Below the pieces are notes generated by a model that was given only the letters and a program-made list of their open reading frames with translations, searched no databases and was not told where the DNA came from. From Flavobacteriales bacterium UBA5939 (GTDB lineage Bacteria > Bacteroidota > Bacteroidia > Flavobacteriales > Schleiferiaceae), in assembly GCA_002430755.1 (NCBI GenBank), contig DJCX01000041.1, positions 1 through 6,712 of the forward strand: a stretch of DNA of 6,712 bases, given 5' to 3'. Numbering within the stretch: position 1 is the first letter of the stretch; each line of letters starts with the position of its first letter. The translations under genes and the position numbers were made by a program. This document shows, piece by piece, positions 1 through 4,915 of the stretch.

Positions 1-1232
1 TCCAAGAAGGTGCGCATTGTAGTTTCCACATCCAGGTTCTTAGCTATAATCTTCTTGTCAGCATCCAAAATGAGTTTCTTGGGCGTTGACGGGATGTAAT
101 AGTACCAAAGGAAATTCGGGCGGTCAAAATTGCTTTCAAAGCCATTGACCCAATCAAGATCGTGCTCTTCAATGTATTTTTTCCAACCTGTAAATTCGTT
201 CTCCAAAGTGATGGCTACGACCTCAACCCCTTTGTCCTTATACTCGTCGTACAATTCCTTTAATCGAGGCGTTTCCTTTCTACAATGTCCACATTCACTG
301 TCCCAGAAATACAAGATGGTCACGGGGCTTTGCACCTCGCTCAGCTTAATACGGCCCTTATCTTCTGTGTCAAAAGCAAAGTCGCGTGCTGGATTACCAA
401 TGAGCTCCGTAGCTAGCCCCTCAGATTTCTCCTTGATTTTGCCTAAATCTTCCTTGGACATCCAATCGGCATAACCGCTGTTGTAAAATTTCTGTGCCAA
501 CCACACGAAAACCTTATCCTCGCCCATGTACTTCGAGGTTTCATACTTATAGGTTGCCGTAGATACGAGCACCTTTTTGACATCCTCTTCCATGGGTTGT
601 GCCAACAATGTATTGAGATAGCTGATAATTGTATCAGGATCGTGGCCTAGAACCTGATCAAAGTAGAGGTCTCTATTTTTCTCAAAAAAAGGATTAATCA
701 ACGTACTCGCCGATCCTAGATTCGTGTAATCCCAGAAATGCGCGCGCAACCAATACACATTGGTATCCGGATTCAGGGGCAAGAGCTGTGGCAACAAGAA
801 TTCCTTCAGGCCTACATCCTCCATGCCGAGCAAATACGAGCGAATCGCATCTTCTTTTGGACTCGTGCTTAGTAATGTTTTGAACCCTTCAAATTCTTCA
901 TGCCCAGGTCCCTTTCGAACCGTAGCTTGGATGTTGTTGTAATCGCCCTCGAACAACACATCGCCATTAGAAACGACGAAATCGAAGGTGTGAGATCCGT
1001 CGATGTACGCAATAAAAATACCTTGTTCTGCGTGTTCCCAAGCACCAGAAAAACAGCCGTCCTTTATCGGAAACTCAGCTTTAACTGAGAGGCCATTACC
1101 CTTCCAAAAGGCAATCTTAATGGACGACGTAGTATCCGGCAGATTGGTAAAACATCCCGAAATAACAGGATTTTGTTGGGCCGATAAGCCCAGAGACAAG
1201 AGCGCAAAACTTAAGATTAGAATCTTCTTCAT
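1..1232 (-). CDS. Secreted thioredoxin/TlpA-family protein with DUF5106-like region (3' end outside window)
   Basis: Open from an ATG at 1232 to the window edge with no stop: 410 whole codons, C-terminus missing. Residues 1-19 (MKKILILSFALLSLGLSAQ) form a signal peptide, so the protein is exported, probably to the periplasm or outer surface. Residues about 22-115 are beta-rich and resemble the DUF4369-type N-terminal domain. Residues about 120-270 resemble DUF5106 (the stretch from KYMGEDKVFVWLAQ on, then the linker IGNPARDFAF at 278). A thioredoxin fold follows, with WDSECGHCRKE giving a CGHC active site at C314/C317 and the cis-proline at T383-P384. The family carries out thiol-disulfide exchange on exported proteins; the specific partner is unknown. 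It starts 25 nt after the aminotransferase stop, so it is probably the third gene of that operon. Domain names are judged from pattern, not a search; the thioredoxin part is certain. Confidence 0.93.
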   Translation of the reverse strand, partial: MKKILILSFALLSLGLSAQQNPVISGCFTNLPDTTSSIKIAFWKGNGLSVKAEFPIKDGCFSGAWEHAEQGIFIAYIDGSHTFDFVVSNGDVLFEGDYNNIQATVRKGPGHEEFEGFKTLLSTSPKEDAIRSYLLGMEDVGLKEFLLPQLLPLNPDTNVYWLRAHFWDYTNLGSASTLINPFFEKNRDLYFDQVLGHDPDTIISYLNTLLAQPMEEDVKKVLVSTATYKYETSKYMGEDKVFVWLAQKFYNSGYADWMSKEDLGKIKEKSEGLATELIGNPARDFAFDTEDKGRIKLSEVQSPVTILYFWDSECGHCRKETPRLKELYDEYKDKGVEVVAITLENEFTGWKKYIEEHDLDWVNGFESNFDRPNFLWYYYIPSTPKKLILDADKKIIAKNLDVETTMRTFL

Positions 1233-1257
1233 TGGTCTATTTGAGGTTTGCTGCAAG

Positions 1258-2166
1258 TTACAAAGTAGCCACCGGAGTACTCCACTTCTCGTGGGTGGCT
1301 TCAAACATTTTAACAAGCTCTTGGGTCACTGCAGTCCCTGCCCTGTTCACCAGGATTCTGCCGTCCACTTCAGTAATTGGGGTCAATTCTCCCATCGATC
1401 CAGTACCAAAAGCCTCATCCGCCGAATACAGCTCGGTCAATGAGATGTTGCGCTCTTCGACATCCATCCCATGCGCTCGGGCCAATTCCAACACCAACCC
1501 ACGCGTAATTCCATGCAAACAAGCATCCGCGGTCGGCGTCAACAATTTGCCATTATTTACCATGAAGATGTTCGTTCCGTTCATCTCCGCGATAAATCCT
1601 AAGTTGTCGAGCATTAAAGCAGAATCGACTCCCGCCTGATTCGCCTGAATCTTCGCCAAGATGTTATTGATCAAATTATTGTGGTGAATTTTCGAATCTA
1701 AATGCATAGGACTGTTGCGACGAATGGCCGAGGTGATGATTCGTATCCCTTTTTCGTTGTCGTATACAGGCGGTTTCCATTCGGCCAAAACAATCAGTGT
1801 GCACCCCAGTTGGTTCAATCGCGGGTCCATACCCGAGGTCACCTTCTCTCCCCTGGTCAGGGTCAAACGAATGTGCGTGTCGTCCATCATCCCGTTGGCC
1901 TCGAGGGTTGCCCGGATGGCTTTTTTAATGAACGCTCGCGACGGTACACCTTCAAATGCCATGGCTAGAGCACTGTCCTCCAAGCGATCGAGGTGTCTAT
2001 CCAGGCAATACACGCCGTGCTTATACACGCGCATTCCCTCCCAGACAGCGTCGCCGCCTTGTACTGAGCTGTCGAAGACACTGACCTTAGCTGCATCGCG
2101 GTGCACGAGGCCGTCGCCTACCCAAACTTGGATGTCCTTATTTCTTGGATCGAACTGTTGTAGCAT
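1258..2166 (-). CDS. Class IV (fold-type IV) PLP-dependent aminotransferase, branched-chain aminotransferase-like
   Basis: 302 residues. PLP-dependent transamination in the IlvE/D-amino-acid transaminase/aminodeoxychorismate lyase fold. Visible marks: FDSSVQGGDAVWEGMRVY (31-48), the N-terminal substrate-side motif; LTRGEKVTSGMDP (103-115); K159 in LDSKIHHNN as the probable Schiff-base lysine; E194 in GFIAEMNGTNIF as the conserved acid near the PLP ring nitrogen; LHGITRG (217-223) for the phosphate; GTGSMGELTPI (254-264) in the place of the IlvE GTAAEITPV-type motif. The ATG at 2166 is chosen because it leaves a 4-nt gap to the upstream stop and fits the family N-terminus; the frame remains open further upstream but there overlaps the sulfotransferase-like gene. 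The sequence resembles plant 'branched-chain aminotransferase-like' proteins more than standard IlvE (from memory), so the substrate is left open. Cytosolic. Confidence 0.95.
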   Translation of the reverse strand: MLQQFDPRNKDIQVWVGDGLVHRDAAKVSVFDSSVQGGDAVWEGMRVYKHGVYCLDRHLDRLEDSALAMAFEGVPSRAFIKKAIRATLEANGMMDDTHIRLTLTRGEKVTSGMDPRLNQLGCTLIVLAEWKPPVYDNEKGIRIITSAIRRNSPMHLDSKIHHNNLINNILAKIQANQAGVDSALMLDNLGFIAEMNGTNIFMVNNGKLLTPTADACLHGITRGLVLELARAHGMDVEERNISLTELYSADEAFGTGSMGELTPITEVDGRILVNRAGTAVTQELVKMFEATHEKWSTPVATL

Positions 2167-2170
2167 AGTA

Positions 2171-2887
2171 TTAAAATTGTAATCGATGGTTATAAAGTGC
2201 CTCGTACGCGGGCAATGTTGCCGCAACGATGGCTTCGTGATCTTCTCGTAGCGCTTCAGGCATAGCTTTGGCCGGACCAAATCCTTCACTCTTGTGTACG
2301 TTGGCATACCAATGTGGCCACCAAGGTCCGTCGTATTCTTTCTTTCCAGGGGGCCAATTCATCATCTCCTCTCTCGGTGCTAGCCCCAATGCCTCACAAA
2401 GCATGGCCATATTTCGGGCAGGGTTCGCCAGCATCTCGTCGGAATCGACCACCACTATCGGTATGTTGCCGTGTTGCAATTGCTGGAATTGGCCCCACTC
2501 TTCAAGGAGTCCAATATCTTTTGGGACGATGGTATCGATGACTTTGGTGAAACTCTGCACCACCTTGCGCGGGTGCCTGATCCAAAACAAATAGGCTGCG
2601 GGCACCACCCAGTGCCACGGTTGACCGTCCATGTGATGCGCCATATTTTTCAAATAGAGCTCGTCGCAATCGTTAAAAGAACGCACCCATTCCTTCACCC
2701 CTTCCAAGCTCGTAGGCCATTGGGCTAAGGTTTGCTCTTTCCCGGGATGATCCAGGTCCAATTCCTTTAAATACACCCCATACATGGGCTCATCTATGAC
2801 TTTACAACCAGGTCGCTGTGCGAAGCTGTACATCAACGCAGTACTGATGTTGCGGGGGCCAGAAATAGCGTGAATAATCTTGGGCAT
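2171..2887 (-). CDS. Sulfotransferase-like P-loop protein, partner of the aminotransferase
   Basis: 238 residues from the ATG at 2887. An upstream in-frame TTG at 2929 is less likely because a candidate promoter element lies inside that extension. The fold is suggested by an N-terminal beta strand plus loop, IIHAISGPRNISTALMYSF (4-22), matching the 5'-phosphosulfate loop of sulfotransferases, and by FWIRHPRKVVQSF (101-113), matching the 3'-phosphate site with R104 and S112. Later blocks are VVVDSDEML (145-153) and GPWWPHWYANVHKSEGFG (187-204). There is no signal peptide or membrane segment, so it is cytosolic. Its stop is 4 nt before the aminotransferase start, so the two are almost certainly translationally linked. 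Sulfotransferases move sulfate from PAPS to hydroxyl or amino groups, but catalysis is not shown for this subgroup and a non-catalytic nucleotide-binding role is possible. Confidence 0.88.
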   Translation of the reverse strand: MPKIIHAISGPRNISTALMYSFAQRPGCKVIDEPMYGVYLKELDLDHPGKEQTLAQWPTSLEGVKEWVRSFNDCDELYLKNMAHHMDGQPWHWVVPAAYLFWIRHPRKVVQSFTKVIDTIVPKDIGLLEEWGQFQQLQHGNIPIVVVDSDEMLANPARNMAMLCEALGLAPREEMMNWPPGKKEYDGPWWPHWYANVHKSEGFGPAKAMPEALREDHEAIVAATLPAYEALYNHRLQF

Positions 2888-2917
2888 GTTCTCTTTTGGG
2901 AATGGTAATCTTGAGAT

Positions 2918-2925
2918 CAAAGTTG
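2918..2925 (-). promoter_or_regulatory. Candidate Bacteroidota -7 element for the sulfotransferase-aminotransferase-thioredoxin operon
   Basis: On the minus strand the bases read CAACTTTG, 7 of 8 to the Bacteroidota consensus TAnnTTTG, with a TTG at 2946-2944 separated by 18 nt as a possible -33 element. It lies about 30 nt upstream of the chosen ATG at 2887. Short degenerate motifs occur by chance, so this is only a candidate. Confidence 0.3.
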
Positions 2926-2969
2926 ACAAGGATTCCTAAGATACAAGAAGGAGGGCTTTTCTATGACAG

Positions 2970-2977
2970 TAATTTTG
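2970..2977 (+). promoter_or_regulatory. Candidate Bacteroidota -7 element for the acyltransferase gene
   Basis: TAATTTTG matches TAnnTTTG exactly and lies 31 nt upstream of the ATG at 3009, in the gap between the divergent genes. No good -33 TTTG is visible upstream, which lowers confidence. If correct, transcription would begin just before or inside the TTG-initiated extension at 2988, supporting the ATG at 3009 as the start. Confidence 0.35.
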
Positions 2978-3008
2978 AATTTGTATTTTGGCCATCTACT
3001 CGCACAAA

Positions 3009-3845
3009 ATGAAACACATACTCGCAACGATACGCATGGTAGGCCTTGCTGTATTATTTACCCTGACGAGCCTTTTGGTGGTCGTTGGAAGAATCTTCGG
3101 AAAGAAAGGTGCCCATGCCATGTTGCGCATTGGTGTGTATTGTAAAGCCCAATTGCTAGGAATACGAAGTAAAGTCCACGGAGAGAGCACGCGTGAAACG
3201 CAGTTGATCCTCATCAACCATCCTTCGTACCTGGACATTATGTTCTTGAATTACATCAAGCACCCTACCACCTTATTGGCAGCCAACAACTTTAAGAATT
3301 GGCCATTGGTGGGCTGGCTTGGGAAAGCTTTAAACGTGATTTGGATCAAAAGGCACGACCGTAGCGCTGGCAAACAGGTGTTGATTGATGGAGAAAACCG
3401 ATTCAAAAAGGGACTCTGTTTGATGACCTCGCCGGAAGGCAGAACGTCAGGAACTCACGATATATATCCAGTAAAACCTGGATTATTTCTTCTAGCACAA
3501 CGTGCAGAGGTTCCCATCACTTTTATGTGCTTCAAGTACAAAAATAATGCTGTGCCTTATTTCCATTCGCTGAAGCAAGGGTTTGTCCCACACTTCTTAA
3601 AGCACTTCTGGCAATTGCTCGGACAATGGCGCATTCCAGTAGAAATCTACTTCTCAGAACCTAAATTCTTCAAAGACGCTCAAGAGGCTATGCAAGCCTT
3701 CTATGATTTCAACAAAAGGCATTTGCAAGACGTTTTACATTTTGAAGTTCCCGTTAAAGAGGAATTTATTGGTGAAGCGCTGACCAGGATTGACTCATCC
3801 AACCTCAGCTTCCGCGCAGAATCCAAAGAAGAATTATTGGCGTAG
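3009..3845 (+). CDS. PlsC-family 1-acyl-sn-glycerol-3-phosphate acyltransferase (membrane)
   Basis: 278 residues. The family transfers a fatty acyl chain to lysophosphatidic acid, making phosphatidic acid for phospholipids, at the inner face of the cytoplasmic membrane. Residues about 7-30 form a hydrophobic N-terminal membrane segment. All four acyltransferase blocks are seen: NHPSYLD (H71, D76: the catalytic HX4D), NVIWIKR (109-115), SPEGRTSG (141-148, the glycerol-phosphate binding EG(T/R) block) and VPI (168-170). The ATG at 3009 is preferred over an in-frame TTG at 2988. Residues about 245-278 extend past the domain as a polar tail. It is transcribed away from the sulfotransferase operon and its stop codon directly abuts the hairpin repeat region. 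Bacteroidota often carry several PlsC paralogues, some acting on other lipids, so the exact acceptor is not certain. Confidence 0.93.
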   Translation: MKHILATIRMVGLAVLFTLTSLLVVVGRIFGKKGAHAMLRIGVYCKAQLLGIRSKVHGESTRETQLILINHPSYLDIMFLNYIKHPTTLLAANNFKNWPLVGWLGKALNVIWIKRHDRSAGKQVLIDGENRFKKGLCLMTSPEGRTSGTHDIYPVKPGLFLLAQRAEVPITFMCFKYKNNAVPYFHSLKQGFVPHFLKHFWQLLGQWRIPVEIYFSEPKFFKDAQEAMQAFYDFNKRHLQDVLHFEVPVKEEFIGEALTRIDSSNLSFRAESKEELLA

Positions 3846-3968
3846 CCAAAGCGCAAGCAAGCTTACTGGATTTTTTGCCTCGCGGCAAAAGAACCAGATC
3901 TCGGTGCTCTTGTACCCAAAGACAAGCCGTGAACAGCTCCCGCTGTTCGATCGTCTTTTTTTAATGGC
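3846..3968. repeat. Tandem hairpin repeat, copy A (123 bp)
   Basis: First copy of a 122/123-bp direct repeat that begins at the base after the acyltransferase stop. It contains, in order, the motif CCAAAGCGCAAGCAAGCTT, hairpin 1 (3866-3897, TTTTGCC/GGCAAAA core with loop TCGC and an outer CTGG/CCAG), hairpin 2 (3909-3926, CTTGT/ACAAG with 8-nt loop), hairpin 3 (3931-3948, GAACAGC/GCTGTTC with loop TCCC), a run of seven T, then AATGGC. Compared with copy B there are two substitutions and one extra T. No protein is supported here. The structure could act as a terminator for the upstream acyltransferase gene, a structured RNA, or a repeat element; its function is not known. Confidence 0.95.
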
Positions 3969-4090
3969 CCAGAGCGCAAGCAAGCTTACTGGATTTTTTG
4001 CCTCGCGGCAAAAGAACCAGATCTCGGTGCTCTTGTACCCAAAGACAAGCCGTGAACAGCTCGCGCTGTTCGATCGTCTTTTTTAATGGC
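3969..4090. repeat. Tandem hairpin repeat, copy B (122 bp)
   Basis: Second copy, matching copy A at 120 of 122 aligned bases plus a one-base T-run difference. Hairpin 1 is at 3989-4020, hairpin 2 at 4032-4049 and hairpin 3 at 4054-4071, now with loop TCGC instead of TCCC. The run of six T at 4079-4084 and the following AATGG form the left arm of a larger inverted repeat with sequence further downstream. The near identity suggests recent duplication or ongoing exchange between copies. Confidence 0.95.
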
Positions 4091-4130
4091 CCAAAGCGCA
4101 AGCAAGCTTGGCTTTGTTCCATTAAAAAAG
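4078..4130. repeat. Long inverted repeat spanning the end of copy B and the partial third copy
   Basis: CTTTTTTAATGG at 4078-4089 is the exact reverse complement of CCATTAAAAAAG at 4119-4130. Inside it, CAAAGC (4092-4097) pairs with GCTTTG (4111-4116) and CAAGC with GCTTG further in, giving a long stem with a small CC/TT internal loop and one bulged G. Only this final, partial copy has the right-hand arm. Its right arm overlaps the left arm of the terminator that begins at 4125, so the two structures cannot form at once. Confidence 0.85.
4091..4109. repeat. Partial third copy of the tandem repeat (first 19 bp)
   Basis: CCAAAGCGCAAGCAAGCTT recurs exactly as at the start of copy A, then the sequence leaves the repeat (G at 4110 where copies A and B have A). 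The 19-bp motif therefore brackets each unit, as expected for an array changed by recombination between short direct repeats. Confidence 0.9.
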
Positions 4131-4158
4131 CCGTGCACCCTTCGATGTACGGCTTTTT
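4125..4158. terminator. Terminator of tRNA-Val (works in either direction by sequence)
   Basis: AAAAAGCCGT pairs with ACGGCTTTTT, extended inward by G·T, C-G and A-T pairs around an 8-nt loop. On the minus strand it lies 5 nt beyond the tRNA-Val 3' end and ends in T's, as expected for a factor-independent terminator. The A/T-rich base of the stem lets it work on the plus strand as well, closing any transcript coming through the repeats. Confidence 0.85.
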
Positions 4159-4163
4159 CTTTG

Positions 4164-4238
4164 TGAGCTATACTGGATTCGAACCAGTGACCTCTGCCCT
4201 GTCAAGGCAGCGCTCTGAACCAACTGAGCTAATAGCCC
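4164..4238 (-). tRNA. tRNA-Val (anticodon GAC)
   Basis: 75 nt folding as a standard cloverleaf: acceptor GGGCTAT/ATAGCTC (one G·U at 2-71), D arm GCTC/GAGC with a 10-nt loop containing G18-G19, anticodon stem CTGCC/GGCAG with loop TTGACAG (anticodon GAC, reading GUC and GUU), 5-nt variable loop, T arm ACTGG/CCAGT with loop TTCGAAT, and discriminator A73. CCA is not encoded, so it must be added by the CCA enzyme. It stands alone between the repeat region and the divergent cold-shock genes. Confidence 0.97.
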
Positions 4239-4251
4239 TCGAGTAGCTGCG

Positions 4252-4259
4252 TAAATGTA
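4252..4259 (-). promoter_or_regulatory. Candidate -7 element for tRNA-Val
   Basis: The minus strand reads TACATTTA, 7 of 8 to TAnnTTTG, ending 13 nt before the tRNA 5' end. That spacing would leave a short leader for RNase P to remove. No clear -33 element is visible, so this is tentative. Confidence 0.28.
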
Positions 4260-4355
4260 CACAATGACACTTTAATCATAAGTTTCTTTAAATAACTGTA
4301 AATGATAGTGCTACACTCGGAATTAAAACTCACCTTCGTGCTTTATTATTACCAT

Positions 4356-4547
4356 ATGAATCAAGGAACAGTAAAGTTCTTTAATACTGACAAGGGATTT
4401 GGCTTTATTAAAGACGACAATTCAAGCACTGAGTACTTCGTGCACGTAACAGGTCTAGTTGACCAGATTAGCGAAGGCGATGCAGTCGAGTTTGAATTGA
4501 AAGAAGGAAAGAAAGGATTAAACGCTGTGAACGTAAAGCAAGCGTAA
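4356..4547 (+). CDS. Cold-shock domain protein (first of a tandem pair)
   Basis: 63 residues, one cold-shock OB-fold domain that binds single-stranded RNA or DNA and can act as an RNA chaperone or translation helper in the cytoplasm. TVKFFNTDKGFGFIK (5-19) carries RNP1 (KGFGFI, 13-18) and the aromatic F8/F9; EYFVHVTGL (26-34) carries RNP2 with F28 and H30. The Bacteroidota form has F where E. coli CspA has W. The start is the ATG at 4356; an in-frame ATG at 4302 would add a hydrophobic 18-residue piece outside the family pattern. The leader from tRNA-Val to the start is 117 nt and AT-rich; a weak -7 candidate TAAGTTTC lies at 4279-4286, which would give a 5' leader of about 60 nt. The gene ends before a terminator hairpin. 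Confidence 0.95.
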   Translation: MNQGTVKFFNTDKGFGFIKDDNSSTEYFVHVTGLVDQISEGDAVEFELKEGKKGLNAVNVKQA

Positions 4548-4569
4548 GCAATACCTCAAGATTTCAATG

Positions 4570-4600
4570 AAGGCCTTCCTTACGGGAGGCCTTTTTTATT
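4570..4600 (+). terminator. Terminator hairpin between the two cold-shock genes
   Basis: AAGGCCTTCC (4570-4579) pairs with GGGAGGCCTT (4584-4593), ten pairs including one T·G, around the loop TTAC, followed by TTTT and an AT-rich tail. It is a standard intrinsic terminator for the first cold-shock gene. It ends only about 20 nt before the next gene's start codon. Confidence 0.9.
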
Positions 4601-4616
4601 GCTAGCTTTAACCATT

Positions 4617-4808
4617 ATGAAAGGAACTGTAAAATTTTACAACATCGATAAAGGCTTCGGCTTTATTAAAGAAGAAGGTGCCGACAATGAATACCACGTG
4701 CACATCAGTGGCCTCAAGCACCAGATCACCGCAGGAGATACGGTAACCTTCGACTTGCAGGAAGGTGAGAAAGGTAAGAGCGCCGTAAATGTGATGTTGG
4801 AATTATAA
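4617..4808 (+). CDS. Cold-shock domain protein (second of a tandem pair)
   Basis: 63 residues, the same length as its neighbour and clearly a paralogue. TVKFYNIDKGFGFIK (4-18) holds RNP1 (KGFGFI, 12-17). RNP2 reads EYHVHISGL (25-33): H27 stands where the neighbour and typical family members have a phenylalanine that stacks on bases. It should still fold as a single OB domain that binds single-stranded nucleic acid, possibly with altered preference. The ATG at 4617 is preferred; an in-frame TTG at 4599 lies in the T-tail of the upstream terminator. There is no room for an ordinary full promoter between that terminator and the start, though TAGCTTTA (4603-4610) is a weak -7 look-alike that would imply a near-leaderless transcript. 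The stop is followed at once by a terminator. Confidence 0.95.
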   Translation: MKGTVKFYNIDKGFGFIKEEGADNEYHVHISGLKHQITAGDTVTFDLQEGEKGKSAVNVMLEL

Positions 4809-4835
4809 AAAACCCGCGCCTGTGGCGCGGGTTTT
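4809..4835. terminator. Two-way terminator shared by the second cold-shock gene and metG/tRNA-Arg
   Basis: AAAACCCGCGCC pairs perfectly with GGCGCGGGTTTT (12 pairs) around a TGT loop. On the plus strand it starts at the base after the cold-shock stop codon; on the minus strand it starts 2 nt past the tRNA-Arg 3' end and runs into six T's (4812-4807). Both convergent units thus end on the same hairpin. Confidence 0.93.
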
Positions 4836-4837
4836 AG

Positions 4838-4909
4838 AAGCCCCGAAGGGAATCAAACCCTTATCTCAGGTACCGGAAACCTGCATTCTATTCGTTGAAC
4901 TACGGAGCC
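4838..4909 (-). tRNA. tRNA-Arg (anticodon CCG) with an A19-U56 elbow pair
   Basis: 72 nt cloverleaf: acceptor GGCTCCG/CGGGGCT (G·U at 1-72, U·G at 4-69), D arm GTTC/GAAT with loop AACGAATA, anticodon stem CAGGT/ACCTG with loop TTCCGGT (anticodon CCG, reading CGG), 4-nt variable loop, T arm AAGGG/CCCTT with loop TTTGATT. A20, a known arginine identity base in E. coli, is present. Two normally invariant bases are changed: G19 is A (position 4892) and C56 is T (position 4855). Together they can still form a Watson-Crick pair. The discriminator reads T73, which is unusual for arginine. CCA is not encoded. The gene begins 6 nt after the metG stop, so it is probably cut out of the metG transcript by RNase P. 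Confidence 0.92.
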
Positions 4910-4915
4910 GGAATA

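Noticed and set aside
130..1443. Several plus-strand open frames of 60-146 codons (130-474, 760-942, 900-1088, 1003-1443)
   Set aside because: They lie antisense to the continuous thioredoxin-family frame and the end of the aminotransferase gene, and show no domain pattern.
1702..2728. Plus-strand open frames of up to 155 codons opposite the aminotransferase and sulfotransferase-like genes
   Set aside because: They are shadows of strongly supported genes on the other strand, with unstructured composition.
2888..2929. TTG start adding 14 residues to the sulfotransferase-like protein
   Set aside because: The added residues precede the natural beta strand of the fold, and the candidate promoter element falls inside them; the ATG at 2887 fits better.
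3790..4086. 98-codon open frame on the plus strand that runs through both repeat copies and yields a repeated peptide
   Set aside because: It overlaps the acyltransferase tail in another frame, and its internal repetition comes only from the DNA repeat. The one-T difference between copies shifts the frame, which a conserved protein would not tolerate.
3846..4109. CRISPR array
   Set aside because: The units are contiguous 122/123-bp copies without unique spacers, and no cas genes are present.
3846..4130. Insertion sequence or integron attachment site
   Set aside because: No transposase or integrase is seen, there are no clear terminal inverted repeats with a target duplication around the pair, and tRNA-Val is intact without a repeated 3' end.
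3998..4246. 82-codon plus-strand open frame ending in a SYTGFEPVTSALSRQ-like peptide
   Set aside because: The end is the antisense translation of tRNA-Val, a well-known false protein; the rest is repeat and terminator sequence.
4239..4355. Cold-responsive riboswitch-like leader before the first cold-shock gene
   Set aside because: The leader is AT-rich but I could find no convincing stem or known cold-box element by eye.
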